The notes below the pieces were generated by a model. That model did no database searches. It had not been told where the DNA came from and saw only the letters and a list, made by a program, of their open reading frames with translations. Shown piece after piece: positions 32,620-44,428 of a stretch of 64,000 nt of DNA. The DNA is taken from contig SPDT01000006.1 in assembly GCA_008477525.1 (NCBI GenBank), forward strand, positions 3,065,501 to 3,129,500. The letters are read 5' to 3'. This DNA is from Hypomyces perniciosus (lineage: Eukaryota > Ascomycota > Sordariomycetes > Hypocreales > Hypocreaceae). Position 1 is the stretch's first letter, and every line of letters starts with the position of its first letter. A program made the translations under genes and the position numbers.

Positions 32620-34542
32620 ATGGCTGTGGAAATCAAGAGTGTCGAATTCGAGCCTTTCCAGGACCAGAAGCCGGGAACGTACGTTGTCGCGATCCCAGCA
32701 TCCCCCCTGTTCTGTTTCCAACGTACTGACAAGGGTTTGCATGCCAGATCAGGTCTACGCAAGAAGGTCGTCGTGTTTCAGAAGCCTCACTACAGCGAGG
32801 CGTTCATCGCCAGCATTCTCCTGTCGATCCCTGAAGGCGCCGAGGGTATGCGTCCAACTCGTCAAAGCTACACAACATGAAGAAGACAGTTTGATCTGAT
32901 GATCGCTTCCAGGTGCTTTCCTCGTCATCGGTGGTGATGGCCGCTTCTGGAACCCCGAGGTCATCCAATTGATTGCAAAGATCAGTGCTGCGTATGGAGT
33001 CAAGAAGCTTCTCATCGGCCAGAACGGCATCCTCTCCACGCCTGCAGCCAGTCACGTCATCCGTCTGCGAGGAGCCACTGGTGGCATTCTGTTGACTGCA
33101 AGCCACAACCCTGGTGGTAAGACATTGAACCGCAACATATTGCATGGGCCCTCAAATAACTGACCATCATGTCTTATAGGCCCAACGAATGATTTCGGTA
33201 TCAAGTATAATCTGGCCAATGGCGGACCTGCCCCTGAGTCTGTCACCGACAAGATCTACGCCACTTCCAAGACCCTGACCTCGTACAAACTGGCATCAAT
33301 TCCCGACATTGACATTTCTACAATTGGCACCAAGACCTACGGTTCTCTCGAGGTTGAGATTATCGACAGCACTGCAGACTATGTTACTATGCTGAAGGAT
33401 ATTTTCGATTTTGACACTATCAAGAAGTTCTTCTCAACCCACACAGACTTCAAGGTTCTTTTCGATGGTCTCCACGGTGTCACCGGCCCTTACGGCAAGG
33501 CCATCTTTGAGAAGGAGCTCGGACTCACTGGTGCCACGCAGAACTGCGAGCCCAGCCCTGACTTCAACGGCGGTCACCCCGACCCCAACCTTACCTATGC
33601 TCACTCCCTGGTTGAAGTCGTTGACAAGAACAATATTCCCTTTGGTGCGGCTTCTGACGGTGATGGTGACCGGAACATGATTTACGGCGCCAATGCCTTC
33701 GTCTCACCTGGTGACTCTCTCGCCATCATTGCACACCACGCCAAGCTTATTCCCTACTTCCAGAAGAATGGCGTGAACGGCCTTGCTCGTTCAATGCCCA
33801 CCAGTGGCGCCGTTGACCTGGTTGCCAAGGCCCAGGGTCTCAGCAGCTACGAGGTGCCTACTGGCTGGAAGTTCTTCTGCGCCCTTTTTGATGCCAAGAA
33901 GCTGTCCATCTGCGGCGAGGAGAGTTTCGGCACTGGCAGTGATCACATCCGTGAAAAGGATGGTCTGTGGGCCATTGTTGCATGGCTGAACATTATTGCC
34001 GCTCTTGGCGTCCAGAACCCTGGTGTTACCCCATCCATCAAGCAGATCCAGAAGGACTTCTGGACCCAGTATGGACGGACGTTCTTCACCCGATACGACT
34101 ATGAGGACGTCGACTCGGAGGGAGCGAACAAGGTTGTTGGTGAGCTCCAGGCTCTGGTTGCAGACCCCAAATTCATTGGTAGCAAGATCGGCGGTAAGTA
34201 TCCTTGACCTCGCACAGTAGAAGAATTATGTTCTAACTTCGCTACACAGAACGCACCGTCACCAAGGCAGGCAACTTTGCTTACACTGATCTCGACGGCT
34301 CAGTCTCTTCTAACCAGGGTCTCTATGCTGGCTTCTCATCTGGCAGCCGCATTGTTGTCCGTCTCTCTGGCACCGGCTCATCCGGCGCTACTATCCGCCT
34401 GTACATTGAGCAGCACACCAATGACCTATCCAAGTATGACCTTGATGCCCAGGACTTCTTGAAAGATGAGGTCAAGTTTGCCACCGAGCTCTTGAAGTTC
34501 AAGGAGCACATTGGCCGGGACGAGCCCGACGTTAAGACCTAA
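32620..34542 (+). CDS. PGM2: phosphoglucomutase
   Basis: Cytosolic interconversion of glucose-1-phosphate and glucose-6-phosphate, feeding UDP-glucose, glycogen, trehalose and cell-wall synthesis. Exons 32620-32678, 32748-32845, 32913-33116, 33180-34193, 34250-34542 give 555 codons plus stop, the normal eukaryotic length. The phosphoserine loop is TASHNPGGP with Ser116, completed across intron 3. The metal loop is SDGDGDRNM, the sugar-specificity loop is [12 protein letters not shown], and the phosphate-binding segment is [17 protein letters not shown]. All catalytic motifs are intact. Introns are 56-69 nt with consensus ends. The symbol follows the yeast paralog naming and is by family only. 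Confidence 0.95.
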
Positions 34543-35006
34543 GCGATGACACCAGGGAAGTATGCATAATTAATGGGACACAAATGGACGATTGGAGGAG
34601 GTGGATTAAAACACATATGGTGAATAGTGATATCAAGCAAATACAAGCAAAGCCACTGCTTTTTGATGGCATGAGTACCTTTTCAATTTGACCAACCAAG
34701 CCGGGGCTGACCCCGGCACCTGTACTCCGTACTATTTTTTAAAAACCTTTATTTGATCATCTCGGTCCACTGCGTACGAGTAGTAGTATGTAAGAAATTA
34801 CTTCATAATATACGGGGGAGTACTACTAATATACTCCGCACTCCGCACTATTATCAACTTTCCTTTCTTTTTCTTGTCTCATACGAGTATAGTACGGAGA
34901 ATGTAATATTGAGGGGCAAGAGTATGACGTCGCGTGTCGCGTCAACCGTGTAAATAAGTTCACTCCATCAAACTGCATAGCTCTCTAAGGGATACTATAT
35001 CACAAC
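34543..35006. other. intergenic region
   Basis: 3' flank of the phosphoglucomutase gene and promoter of the next. TACTCCGTAC-type motifs occur at 34723-34732 and 34840-34855, with TAGTACGGAG near 34891. Confidence 0.5.
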
Positions 35007-36583
35007 ATGGAGACCCAAAAGCGCCCCGAGCCACCAGTTCTCAAGCGGGATGGCTTTCAATACGGCAAAGACGGCCTCAGTGTGTCAAATATCGACCGAA
35101 TTGATGGCTCCCGTCTGAAGCAGCTCTTTAATCCGGGGAGCCTCCGACTGAAGCAAGACCAGAAGAAAGCAGAGGAAACAGCTCGGACCTTGTTCAAGAA
35201 ACCCTTTCTTGCTGCCCAGTTGCGATACTACGGCATCAAGACTGCAGCCTCAGCGAGTAAGCCAGAGCTTTATAACCGGCTTAACGACGCGGTTTCTCAA
35301 GGAAAGGTGGGTGCTCAACCGCGTTCTTGTCTTAACATGACCAATGTCCGCCTCGAGATCTTGTTCTCATTTTCTGCCCTTTTCAGTGTGATCAAGTTCC
35401 GGAAGAAGTGGTCCTCTTGGAACAGTTGATGCAACGCGATTACGAACCCCTGTACCAGGAATGGGAGACTGTCGTTCGTGCTTGGGATGAAGAGAAGAAC
35501 CGGCGGGATGATGAAGCATTTAGCAAATGCACAACACCTGGCCAAAAAGCGAGCTTTGATCTGAATCGATTTATGAATTTCTACTTCCTGACGGACGGAA
35601 AGCCGGATCAAGACAAAACCCCAGAGGCACTGGCCCTATACGGCTTCAACGAGACATGGCGACTACACCAAATAGTTCACAGCACCCCTGGTCTTCACAC
35701 GCGGAGCGGCGGCCTTGATCAAGACCAAACTCTCTGCATAGGATGGAACCAAAGCGAGGTTTTGAGTCTGGCGAAGCACATCGATGATCAGGCTGCCGAA
35801 GCGCAGAACAAACGCCGGCAAGCCTGGAGGGAAAAGGAGATGGACGCACACGAAAAGTACGTCTCTCAGTCAAGTCAGAGCAAGCCGAAGAAAAACAATG
35901 GAAAAGGCACCGCCGAGAAGGAATCTGCCGAGTCGTTTGATCTTCAGCAATGCAAAGGCTCGTACGTCGTAAGATGCGAGGCTGTGACAGAGGGCTGGTC
36001 GGATGAATATACAGGCGGCAAGCTTACCCTGGACATCGCCAACAGCAAAAACGGGGTTCTGGTTGCAGATTATCACTTTGGCATCATCGAAGGAACAATG
36101 CTTTTGAGTCTTGATAAAGAACAGTTGGATCTCATTGCCGGCGGCGACTCTGATTCTGAAGCCCATTCAGACGATGAAGCCTTCGAGTTTTTTGATCACG
36201 ATATCAATGAACCTGACTCTGAAGAAAAACAGAAGCCGGAGAAGAAGAGTTTGGCACGAGCTGCTGCTGCCAGCAACCAAGCACAGCAGAGCACTGGTCG
36301 TGCCGCAAAGAGACGCAAAATGATGCCATCGCTCTCTCGTCGGGTCTACTACAAAATGCGAGGCCGCGAAACTGGCGAGGGCGAAGTCTTCCCGGGCCCC
36401 GAGTCTGGTCATCTCGACTTCCTGAGCGATGAATGTCTTCGGTTCGCGGGTTTGGCGTACTACTTCCCTTATATCTCGAAAAACGTGGAGTTCCAAGGGT
36501 ACAAAATATCCGCCTCGACGCGAAAGAAACCGACAGCATTTGGCAACTTTGATGACTCTGGCGGGAGATATGGATGGGTTTGA
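35007..36583 (+). CDS. conserved fungal protein with SAP-like segment
   Basis: No characterised homolog was recognised. Exons 35007-35306 and 35387-36583 give 498 codons plus stop. Residues about 65-100 (KKPFLAAQLRYYGIKTAASA, SKPELYNRLNDAV) resemble a SAP-type DNA-binding helix pair: hydrophobic spacing, a Gly in the turn, and a Lys-Ser-Glu-Leu-like second helix. A charged helix (AEAQNKRRQAWREKEMDAHE) follows, then a segment reading YVVRCEAVTEGW and KLTLDIANSK, and an acidic stretch ending FFDHDINEPDSEE with a basic patch AAKRRKMM. This composition suggests a nuclear chromatin-associated protein, which is inference. The 80-nt intron has a GTGGGT donor. The gene is convergent with the HET gene, with stops only 175 bp apart. 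Confidence 0.75.
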
Positions 36584-36758
36584 ATGGAGTTGGAATCGCT
36601 GTCCGAGTTGTATCCTCGAAGGGCCAATACACGTTGGGTTCATTTACTTCGTGAGTTCATTATATACATATCGTCATTAATATCCAAACAAGGCTGTACG
36701 GCCTACGGAAGAATAAAACGCCACATTGCGATTACATTTATGTCTTCCTTTCGAATGC

Positions 36759-38438
36759 CTATGTGATTGTGAGCTCGCTCATTCCATTGTCGTCCGTCCA
36801 GAACTCGCCCAGCATAATTCCATGGATATAACAAGGACCCACAATCTTGTAAATACCATCTCCCGTTTCCCGAAAAACGTAGGGCTTAGTTGCACCTGTG
36901 AGGATCGCGATGACGTCTCCAGGACGTGCCATAGGCGGTACAGTGCCAACGTAAGACCTCGTTGTAGTGCAGATACCCAACCCGATAGGCAGTCTGATAC
37001 TGTTCTGGAACAGGTGAAGCTTCCGATCCTGATGAACTGCAGCAGCAGCTTTCTGGTGGCTTTGATATCCAACAACGTTTAGCCATCTTCGGAAGAAATA
37101 CCGGGCTGTTTCAACGTGTTTCTCATCCAGAGCCGATAAAGGCGTTGTAGCCTGAAGGAAAGTGAAGAGCTGCCAAAAGACATCGAAGACGTCCTCGCCA
37201 GTTGGGTAGTGCTTCAAGGACCAGACAATGATCCACCACAGACGTAGAGTTGGGTACAAGACCTCGTCCTCGCGACTCATCATACCACCACAAAGACAGA
37301 TGCGATCAAAGACCTTGCACTGCACCTTCAAGGCCTGTCCGTCGATCCAGTACACCAGCTTGCTGCCCTTGGAAGCCGAGAACTTGGAACTCGTCTCGAT
37401 CATGTTTGGAACCTTTGGAAACGAGAGATCCCTGACCCATGAGGGTAACAGATGATATATTCCATTTCTCCAATCCGGGTAAAACGTAATATCCCACGGA
37501 CGAAGGGCGTCGAAGCTCCCTGTCACCTCCAGACACTTCTTGGCAGCAAGAGTAAAGACTTCCTGGACCGGGAGCGAGTAATCTACATCGATCCTGGCGG
37601 TCTCATGGACAAGTCCAAGAAGCGCGAAAACTTTGTCACGCGGATCCGTCGCTTCATGCCGCTCATATGCCACCAAAAGACTGGGGAGAGTAGCCTTGCG
37701 GCCCCTGAAGACAATCATGCACAGGACATTCCCGGCAAGCAGGCCGAAGTGGTCCGGGAATCGCGTAACGTTGGTTCTAAGAACCCAGGAGGAGACTGTT
37801 TCGAGATCCTCCCACGATATCTCCTCACTGCCACACTGCAAGACGGCTTCCTTTGCGGCAGAGATTTCCTGAACGACCCAGATACGCCTCCACCAGGGCC
37901 GAGTGGCCACATGCATCAACGCCCTATCTAACCCGCGGTACTTCATCAGCTCCTGACAGCCCTTATCCTCCGGCACCATTCTTTCATTTTCCCGGAGCAC
38001 CTTCGCAAACACGGTGAGGGAAAGGAGACCCCATTGCAGCGCTTTATCCGCTTCGCCAAGAGAGATAACCACTCGGGTTGCGTTCTCGTAAATCTCCCGC
38101 ATCATCTTCACTTGCTGGTTTCGTTCCTCAATACATGACTGATCGATGCATATCGCGTCTACCCAGAGGGTCCGCGGCTTCGAGGCTCGCAGATCTTGTA
38201 AGGCTACTTTGCAGTTCTTAGTGATTTGCAAGGGTTTACCGTTACACCGGACAAAGGGAGGCTCGGCAGCAGAGCCCCAAGTATAGGAAAGTGCCTCATA
38301 ACTCTCATGCTGCTCTAGTGATGCTTCCGAAAGGGTGATCTCAATATCTGGATCCGTGCCCGGCTGTAGGCACAGCAGTCTGAATGCTCCCTTGGAAGTT
38401 GGACTGAGCCGATCATATGTATATGTTTCGTTGGACAT
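36759..38438 (-). CDS. HET-domain protein (heterokaryon incompatibility type)
   Basis: Member of the fungal HET family, whose characterised members trigger programmed cell death after fusion of unlike strains. Single exon, 559 residues from the chosen Met at 38438 (an in-frame Met at 38477 adds 13 residues). The three HET blocks are clear: YEALSYTWGS, then KPRTLWVDAICIDQSCIEER, then RPWWRRIWVVQEISAAKEAV. TDPRDKVFALLGLV, another family landmark, follows. The C-terminal half is unassigned and variable, as is usual. No WD40, ankyrin or NLR module is attached, so the gene could be an effector or simply one of many unassigned HET paralogs. Allelic incompatibility is not demonstrated. Confidence 0.88.
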   Translation of the reverse strand: MSNETYTYDRLSPTSKGAFRLLCLQPGTDPDIEITLSEASLEQHESYEALSYTWGSAAEPPFVRCNGKPLQITKNCKVALQDLRASKPRTLWVDAICIDQSCIEERNQQVKMMREIYENATRVVISLGEADKALQWGLLSLTVFAKVLRENERMVPEDKGCQELMKYRGLDRALMHVATRPWWRRIWVVQEISAAKEAVLQCGSEEISWEDLETVSSWVLRTNVTRFPDHFGLLAGNVLCMIVFRGRKATLPSLLVAYERHEATDPRDKVFALLGLVHETARIDVDYSLPVQEVFTLAAKKCLEVTGSFDALRPWDITFYPDWRNGIYHLLPSWVRDLSFPKVPNMIETSSKFSASKGSKLVYWIDGQALKVQCKVFDRICLCGGMMSREDEVLYPTLRLWWIIVWSLKHYPTGEDVFDVFWQLFTFLQATTPLSALDEKHVETARYFFRRWLNVVGYQSHQKAAAAVHQDRKLHLFQNSIRLPIGLGICTTTRSYVGTVPPMARPGDVIAILTGATKPYVFRETGDGIYKIVGPCYIHGIMLGEFWTDDNGMSELTIT

Positions 38439-39163
38439 GATAACAACTATGTAGGCTGTAATGGACTGATGACGCAAGGAGAGGGGAGATAATAAGACGA
38501 AGTCAAAAGGCTAGATGTTTCGATACGTAAATGGACTGCATTATTCACTAAAAATAGACCACAGGACTTTTCTCATAAGCTGAAGAGAAGAAGGATGCCT
38601 GGACTCGAAGCTACTACAGCCCTATTATGTCTAATATACGGGATGGATGGTTCCTCCGTGTGCTCCGTTGGGTTGTTCGTGTTCGGCCGCTCAGCCTCAG
38701 AAGGATTCATTTCCTTGCACATGAGCTCTATTGCGCTCTCCAAATGGTCCACACAGTCTCTCCAGCGATTTATACATAACTGATAAATAGGGCAAAACCG
38801 TTATAGGCTATTCTCGAACAGATATCAAGGAATTGATAACTTGCCAGTGGCCTATATACTATAAATCAGGGTATTGATGTTGATGCTTACTTTTCCCATA
38901 CATAAGAAAAAAAAGTGGAATTCGACCGTAAGAGCCTTCAAAACCCAATGTCAACCTTGGAAGGCCTTTTTGTTTCCCAGTCGTGAGTGAGACATTATGC
39001 AATAGGTTACTCAACAGGAACACCATTCTCCTTGCCGAAACAATGCTACACATCAAAGCTCATGTCGTCGTTAACGTCTTAGCGTGAGGGGGTGTGGTGG
39101 ATCATCGAAAAAAAAGTGATAGGAAAAATCTTGTAGGAGATCGCCTCATCGAAGAGGGTAGTA
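38439..39163. other. intergenic region
   Basis: Promoter of the HET gene and 3' flank of the next gene. It is AT-richer than its neighbours (38760-39060). No gene is supported. Confidence 0.45.
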
Positions 39164-41164
39164 CTAGTCTTTGGGGGTCAATGCCCGTGACGGACAGAAT
39201 ACGTCCTTGAAGCTTTGGGAAGCTATAGAACACTAGTCAGAATATGCCTATGCACTGCATCTTGCCAGCGGGAACACACCTTCTTCGGTATAGAATTGGA
39301 TTTCAAAGGCACCCCCTGAGCCCTTTCGCTGACTTTGCTGCCGGTACTGCTGGCAGAAAACATACAGCTGGACGTCGGCTAGGCGAATCTTGCGTCGGCC
39401 AACACGTTTGAGCCACGTAGGTGAAGCGGACTGATGGGTCACTACAATATTTGTCAATCATGCCGTTCATTTTTTTTATCACAGCTATGAGCAGGGGGAC
39501 GAACCGAAAGCAGTCCAGACAGGACATTGCCGCAGCTCCCCCTCCCACACGGCAGCGTGGAGGCGGCGGCCACCTGTCAAACGGTCCTCATACACGATGA
39601 GGGAGTGCTTGAAGCCATCATCCATAATACACCTATACCGCATTAGGAGCAAATTCGTTAAAAGAATCGGATGGTCAAAGCAGAGCCGAGGATGCAAGAC
39701 TTACGCCTGGAAGAGCTTACGCTCGCCCCTCAAGGCATACTCTTTGAAACCCAACTGAACCGTCAGATTGTTGCGAGCCTTGAGTGCTAGGAATGTGCAA
39801 TAGAGAAGTATGAGTTCTGAGTCATATGTTAGCCGTTGATGTTCACAAACTGTCGAGGATAGCGGATGTAGGGTGGCAAAATGGCATCCTCGAAAGAGCA
39901 GAACGTCAGCTTACCTTCCCATGTCATGAAGCGTAGAGTTGCCCATAGTTTGGAGCAATTCTCCGACCGACTCCATCGCTTAAACTGTAGAGTGTCTCCC
40001 TCACGCTGGATGCATAACTCATGGGCACCACGCAGCGAAAACCAAGGACCACCCATGTAAAATGTTCGGAGGAGCAACCAAGGGCTGCCATCCTGTCCGT
40101 CTCGATACGCAATCAGCGAAATCTTGTCATCCTCGAACGGGCTAATAGGCCATCAGCATCATTCTATGTACGATTCGCCAAAGAAGGCTAAAAAGATTGC
40201 CACTTACCGCCGGAACAGGACCTTGGAATTATTAGGGATGGTGAGATGGCCCCATGGCCTGTGTGGTCCAAACGATTCTGACCTATTATGCCAAGTCAGT
40301 TGACCGTTTCCCGTCAAACTGTCTTTGAACGACTCACGAATACTGGCCCTTGAGCTCCGTGCGAGATGGTAATGGCAAGGAGAAAATCTGCTCGGCCCAG
40401 TGTACTGACTACGTCCATTTTGAGTGACAAGGTCAACTAATCATAGAATGGCAGGCTTACCGGATCTACTACCTCCGGAGGTGCGATCGCCCCATAACGA
40501 ACTAGAGGCCCGGCTTGTATCGGAGGTGGTGCTTCAATCGTGTCAGCCTCGAAAATGATTATCACCGAGACGATCACATACGTATCCCTCTTGCTTCTCG
40601 CAATTGCATTATTTGAAGACGAACACATTCCATCATATTAAGGTCAAAGTTAGGTGATCTAGACAGGCATTAGTGCTGTACAGAAACAGAAAGGTGGGAA
40701 ACTGACCTTGCCAGCAAGTCTCGGAGCAAAGTAAGGAAATGATTATAAACCATGAATCGCTGAGGCAACTGAAGACCACCGGCCTCATTTGTCATCTCAT
40801 GGAACATTGTCCGCCAGCGGTTCACTTTTGTGAGCGTTTTGTTTTCGTAGTGGGTGGTTATATCTCGAAGAGACCGGGACATGCATGGTAGAACGGTGTT
40901 AAGAGGGTCCAGTACCAGTGGCACGCGGTCTTGATGGACCTGTGAGAGGTCGGCTAATTCTCGTAGAATGAGGCTCGATGTTCGTATCTCATCAATAAGT
41001 GACCCCAGGTGCCGGCGATTGGCCTCTGGTAGTGTATGGAATAAACCCTCGAGGCGGAGCCAGACTATGTCAGACCGCTCCGCCTCCAAACAACAGCCCT
41101 TTAGCAGATGGGCATCGACCAAAGCTCCTTGATCAATTTCGAGGGGCGAACTCGGCGACTCCAT
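39164..41164 (-). CDS. unrecognised fungal protein encoded by ten exons
   Basis: Function not recognised. Exons (minus): 41164-40707, 40658-40582, 40531-40461, 40408-40338, 40282-40208, 40141-39915, 39816-39705, 39632-39505, 39441-39280, 39222-39164. They sum to 480 codons including the stop, and every junction keeps phase. The N-terminal 150 residues look helical (WLRLEGLFHTLPEANRRHLG; CMSRSLRDITTHYENKTLTK). A Pro-rich linker (PPPPIQAGPLVRYGAIAPPE) leads to a predominantly beta C-terminal half (DDKISLIAYRDGQDGSPWLL, FVTHQSASPTWLKRVGRRKI), which could be a PH-like or unknown fold. One donor is GTTCGT. An in-frame Met 19 codons upstream is an alternative start. It lies next to a HET gene on the same strand, but a functional link is not shown. 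Confidence 0.68.
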
Positions 41165-43243
41165 GGTAATGAGACAGAAATGGACAGCAGAATAGCAGTA
41201 ACCCATTCGTTCATCATCCACTGCGCGGGTGGTGCTGGGGGTACGAGGCGTTGTCTGCCCAGTGCTTGTCGTGCCTTGTTCCCAAGAATAATATCCCTAC
41301 CACCTCATTCCCTGCAGAATCGTGGATTCGTGACCATTCGCAAGTCGGTATGCTTCTGTTTGTATGTGTGCTCCAGAGGTCCCAGTCACCGTATCGAATC
41401 TGCTCACCGAGGGCTATTAGACAATGGGAGGGCCAGAGAGAATCCGAAGGATTGGGCCGGGTCAGGTCAATAGAAATGTCGGGATGGCAGGGTGGACCGG
41501 TAGTTAAGTCGGGGGCGGGGACGACAGCATGCAACTTCAAATCCGGAGAATGGGGGGCATCCCACACCTGCACACTTGTTGAACCGACGGCAGCCCAATG
41601 CAATAATCAAACCTTCCATCAACGCTACTGAGAATACGAACCGCTCCTGCGGTGCACCTCTTCTACCAATAGCCTCATCCGACGTGGCCGACATATATTG
41701 ACATATATTGTCGCTGCTTGATCAGTCTGGGGATGCCGACGCAATTAAACAGGGAGGCCGGGGACTGGCTTCCGGGCCTCTGGCCAGACCAGACCGCTGA
41801 GCGCGGATCGGATGACCTGATTGTGCATTGTCAGAACCCACTTTGAAGCGGGCAACTCGGCCACCTCATTCGCGGTGGCGGGTTCGAGCCGGAGTACGCT
41901 CGCAGCAGCGTGAGCTGCTCAGAGCATGCCACGAAAGCAAGTGTGTCTCAACCCAACGACACTTGCATGATAGCCACCTGCAACAAAGCAATTTTGTGCG
42001 ACACGAGCACATAATCTTGGGTAGCTAGCTTCAGCCATGACGAAAGACGCAACGATTTGGTAAATTGGCTTTGCTTTGGACGACGATTGGCTCGCTTCTG
42101 GTGGAGGCACGGCATCGCCAACAAAAAGCTCTGGGGATGTCTTGGGTCTCTGAGCGGTGGAGGACCGGTGGAGGACCAACGGGCCTGTGGCTGATGAGCA
42201 CGGCCAGCCCAAGTTGCGGGAAGCCAACTTAGCCAACAATCCTGTGTGGCTGGATGGAGTTACGCCGCGAGATAATCAAATCGCAGAGCCGCCTGATCCT
42301 GATGGGTGGTGGAGAGCGGAGGAGAGCTTGCGGGCCGGCCCTCCCCAAGCTTCTGTTTGGGCTCCTCATCCTTTTGGATGACCATTCATCGTGAAGTGTT
42401 TTTCTTTGGAAAGGTGAGGTGTTTTGTTCTGGGGCCCGGCCTCGGTTTGGTGAATTCTTCCGTACCTGCCCTTTGGTGTCTTCACCTCACCTTCACCTGT
42501 AGGCTCGCTGACATAAGCCATCCTTGCCATAGCCTCCAGCCTCCACCGCCACAGGTATCACGTGCTGGGGCGAACTAGTGCCTCTGATGATGCAAAAGTT
42601 CACCGGCGGTTGAGAAAACGGTGATGCATCTTTTGAGCCTCCTGACAACGGCTACCCTGACAATGCCGGGCAGTAAGCATCATGATGCATATACGAATGC
42701 CAGGGAAGGCCATATGTAGAATTGACATGCAGTGAAATATCATATCGCAGTGTGGACTTAAATACTGTTACATTGATTCTCTCAACTCTTCTTCTCGTGG
42801 CTCCGTTGATATGCTCATGACCGGTAGCTCACGGAAATATCGACTGAGACTGTTTGTAGCTCTACTGGCTACCATCCAGATCACAATTACAAGTGTGCGA
42901 GACCCTGTTCCGTTGAATTCCGGCACCTGAAAAAGCAAAAGTACGCAACCCATCCCGTTCATTCATACAACACCGCCCTGCCCAAAATACAAGGAAATCG
43001 AGACCACCAGCCTGGGCGTCCACGTAAGGCGTCAAGGTAGGCAGGCAGTTGCCATCACCTCCGACTCGCTGCATCATGAATCATTGCGTGGGCACCATGG
43101 TGATCATGATCGCTGCACGGGTATCATGATAACCATGACTCATTGCACGAGGTTCATGGCGAGCGCCTGTTTAGGACGACTCCTCATCTTGGTCGGCCTA
43201 TATGGCGAGTTAGTCTCATTCACGAGTAGAGGGCTTGGTGATT
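41165..43243. other. 2.1-kb intergenic region, no supported gene
   Basis: Several chance frames occur on both strands (to 129 codons) without family resemblance. A GGTTCGAGCC string near 41879 was examined as a possible tRNA arm and rejected. The right end is 3' flank of the HMG-box gene. Confidence 0.45.
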
Positions 43244-43622
43244 TCATACGTTGTAAGCCTGCTTCTCATCCTCATAACGCTTCTTGTCCGCAGCAGCCTT
43301 GGCCTCATAGGGGGCACGCTGCTTGTCGTTCAGAGCCTTCCATCGCTCACCCAGCAGCTTGCCGACCTGGCCAAATGAGATGCCAGGGTTCTCCTCACGG
43401 ACGTTCTCTCGCTGCTCATTGGCGAAGAACATGTAGGCGGACAGACCACGCTTGGGGGCGTTGGGGTCTATGGCAGTCAGTCATGTGTACAAGGTGGATG
43501 GCTCGAGTCGAAGCTCAAGGCCAAGGGGTAGGCGTGAGCCCGTTTCGTAAAAACTCACCCTTCTTGCCGCGCTTCTTGCCACCATCCTTGGCGCTACGCT
43601 TTCCGGCTGCGGCCTTAGGCAT
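43244..43622 (-). CDS. NHP6: Nhp6-type HMG-box chromatin protein
   Basis: Small non-histone DNA-bending protein that assists FACT and transcription in yeast. Exons 43622-43559 and 43467-43244 (minus) give 95 codons plus stop. A short basic N-terminus ([20 protein letters not shown]) precedes a single HMG box: [40 protein letters not shown], and [20 protein letters not shown]. The 91-nt intron falls after the basic arm. Length and one-box layout match fungal Nhp6. The 5' leader region upstream (43623-44000) is CT-rich on this strand. Confidence 0.93.
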
Positions 43623-44406
43623 TGTGAATATGTGACTGAAAAGATGGTCAATTACTGGGACAGATTGTAACTAGACAGGATGGGAATGTCTGTGTGCGTG
43701 GTGAGAGGAAGCTGCGCGCAGTGTCGCTGCAGCGACCGGTAGGAGCTGGCGGGAGTGGAGGAAATGATTGAAGCGGGATTGATAGAGGGGTAGCTTGATG
43801 TAAGAGGTAGTGAAAGTGAAGTGAGAGTGAGGCGCAAATGCAATTGAGCTCGCCAACGCGGTCGGATAGCGATTTGAAGCTCGAAAACTGTGGTGATGAG
43901 GGTGTCTTCATACCTTGAAGAAGTTTTTGGAGAGAGATGAAGGTGGTGCGAATGCTGAATTCTTGGTCTGCACAATGGCTGTCAGCTCACGATGGCGATA
44001 TGAAGATGCGCAAGCAATGGGGATGATAAGAGCAAGTTGCGACCGTAGATGCGAGGTGCAGTCCCCAGGAAGCAACTTGCGAAGGAAAAACGATGTCAAA
44101 ATGAAGCAAAAACGAGCTGCAGGAGCAGAATAACTCAATGCGCGCGCACAGAGACGATGATGCTGGTGACTTGGGGTTTGGCTGTGATGCACAGTGAATT
44201 CGAGGTACTCACCAGATAGGCGCGTTGTGTTGCGACGAAGACGCGGGTGCGGTTTGTATGGGAGGTTTTTGGTGGGAGATTTTGTATGGGAGAGGGAGAA
44301 GGGGAGCGAGTTTGTATGGGGGGAGGGCCAAGCAGCCTTTTTACTATGGGGGAGTGATTGTGCGGAGGGAGCGCGCACGCGCCGAACAGCCTAACGGGCG
44401 ACCACC

Positions 44407-44428
44407 CACACACACTCACACACACACA
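44407..44428. repeat. CA microsatellite (interrupted)
   Basis: About ten CA dinucleotides interrupted by one T. Confidence 0.85.

Noticed and set aside
41870..41905. GGTTCGAGCC-like string resembling a tRNA T-arm
   Set aside because: The flanking five bases do not pair as a T-stem and no acceptor, D-arm or anticodon arm is found at the right spacing.
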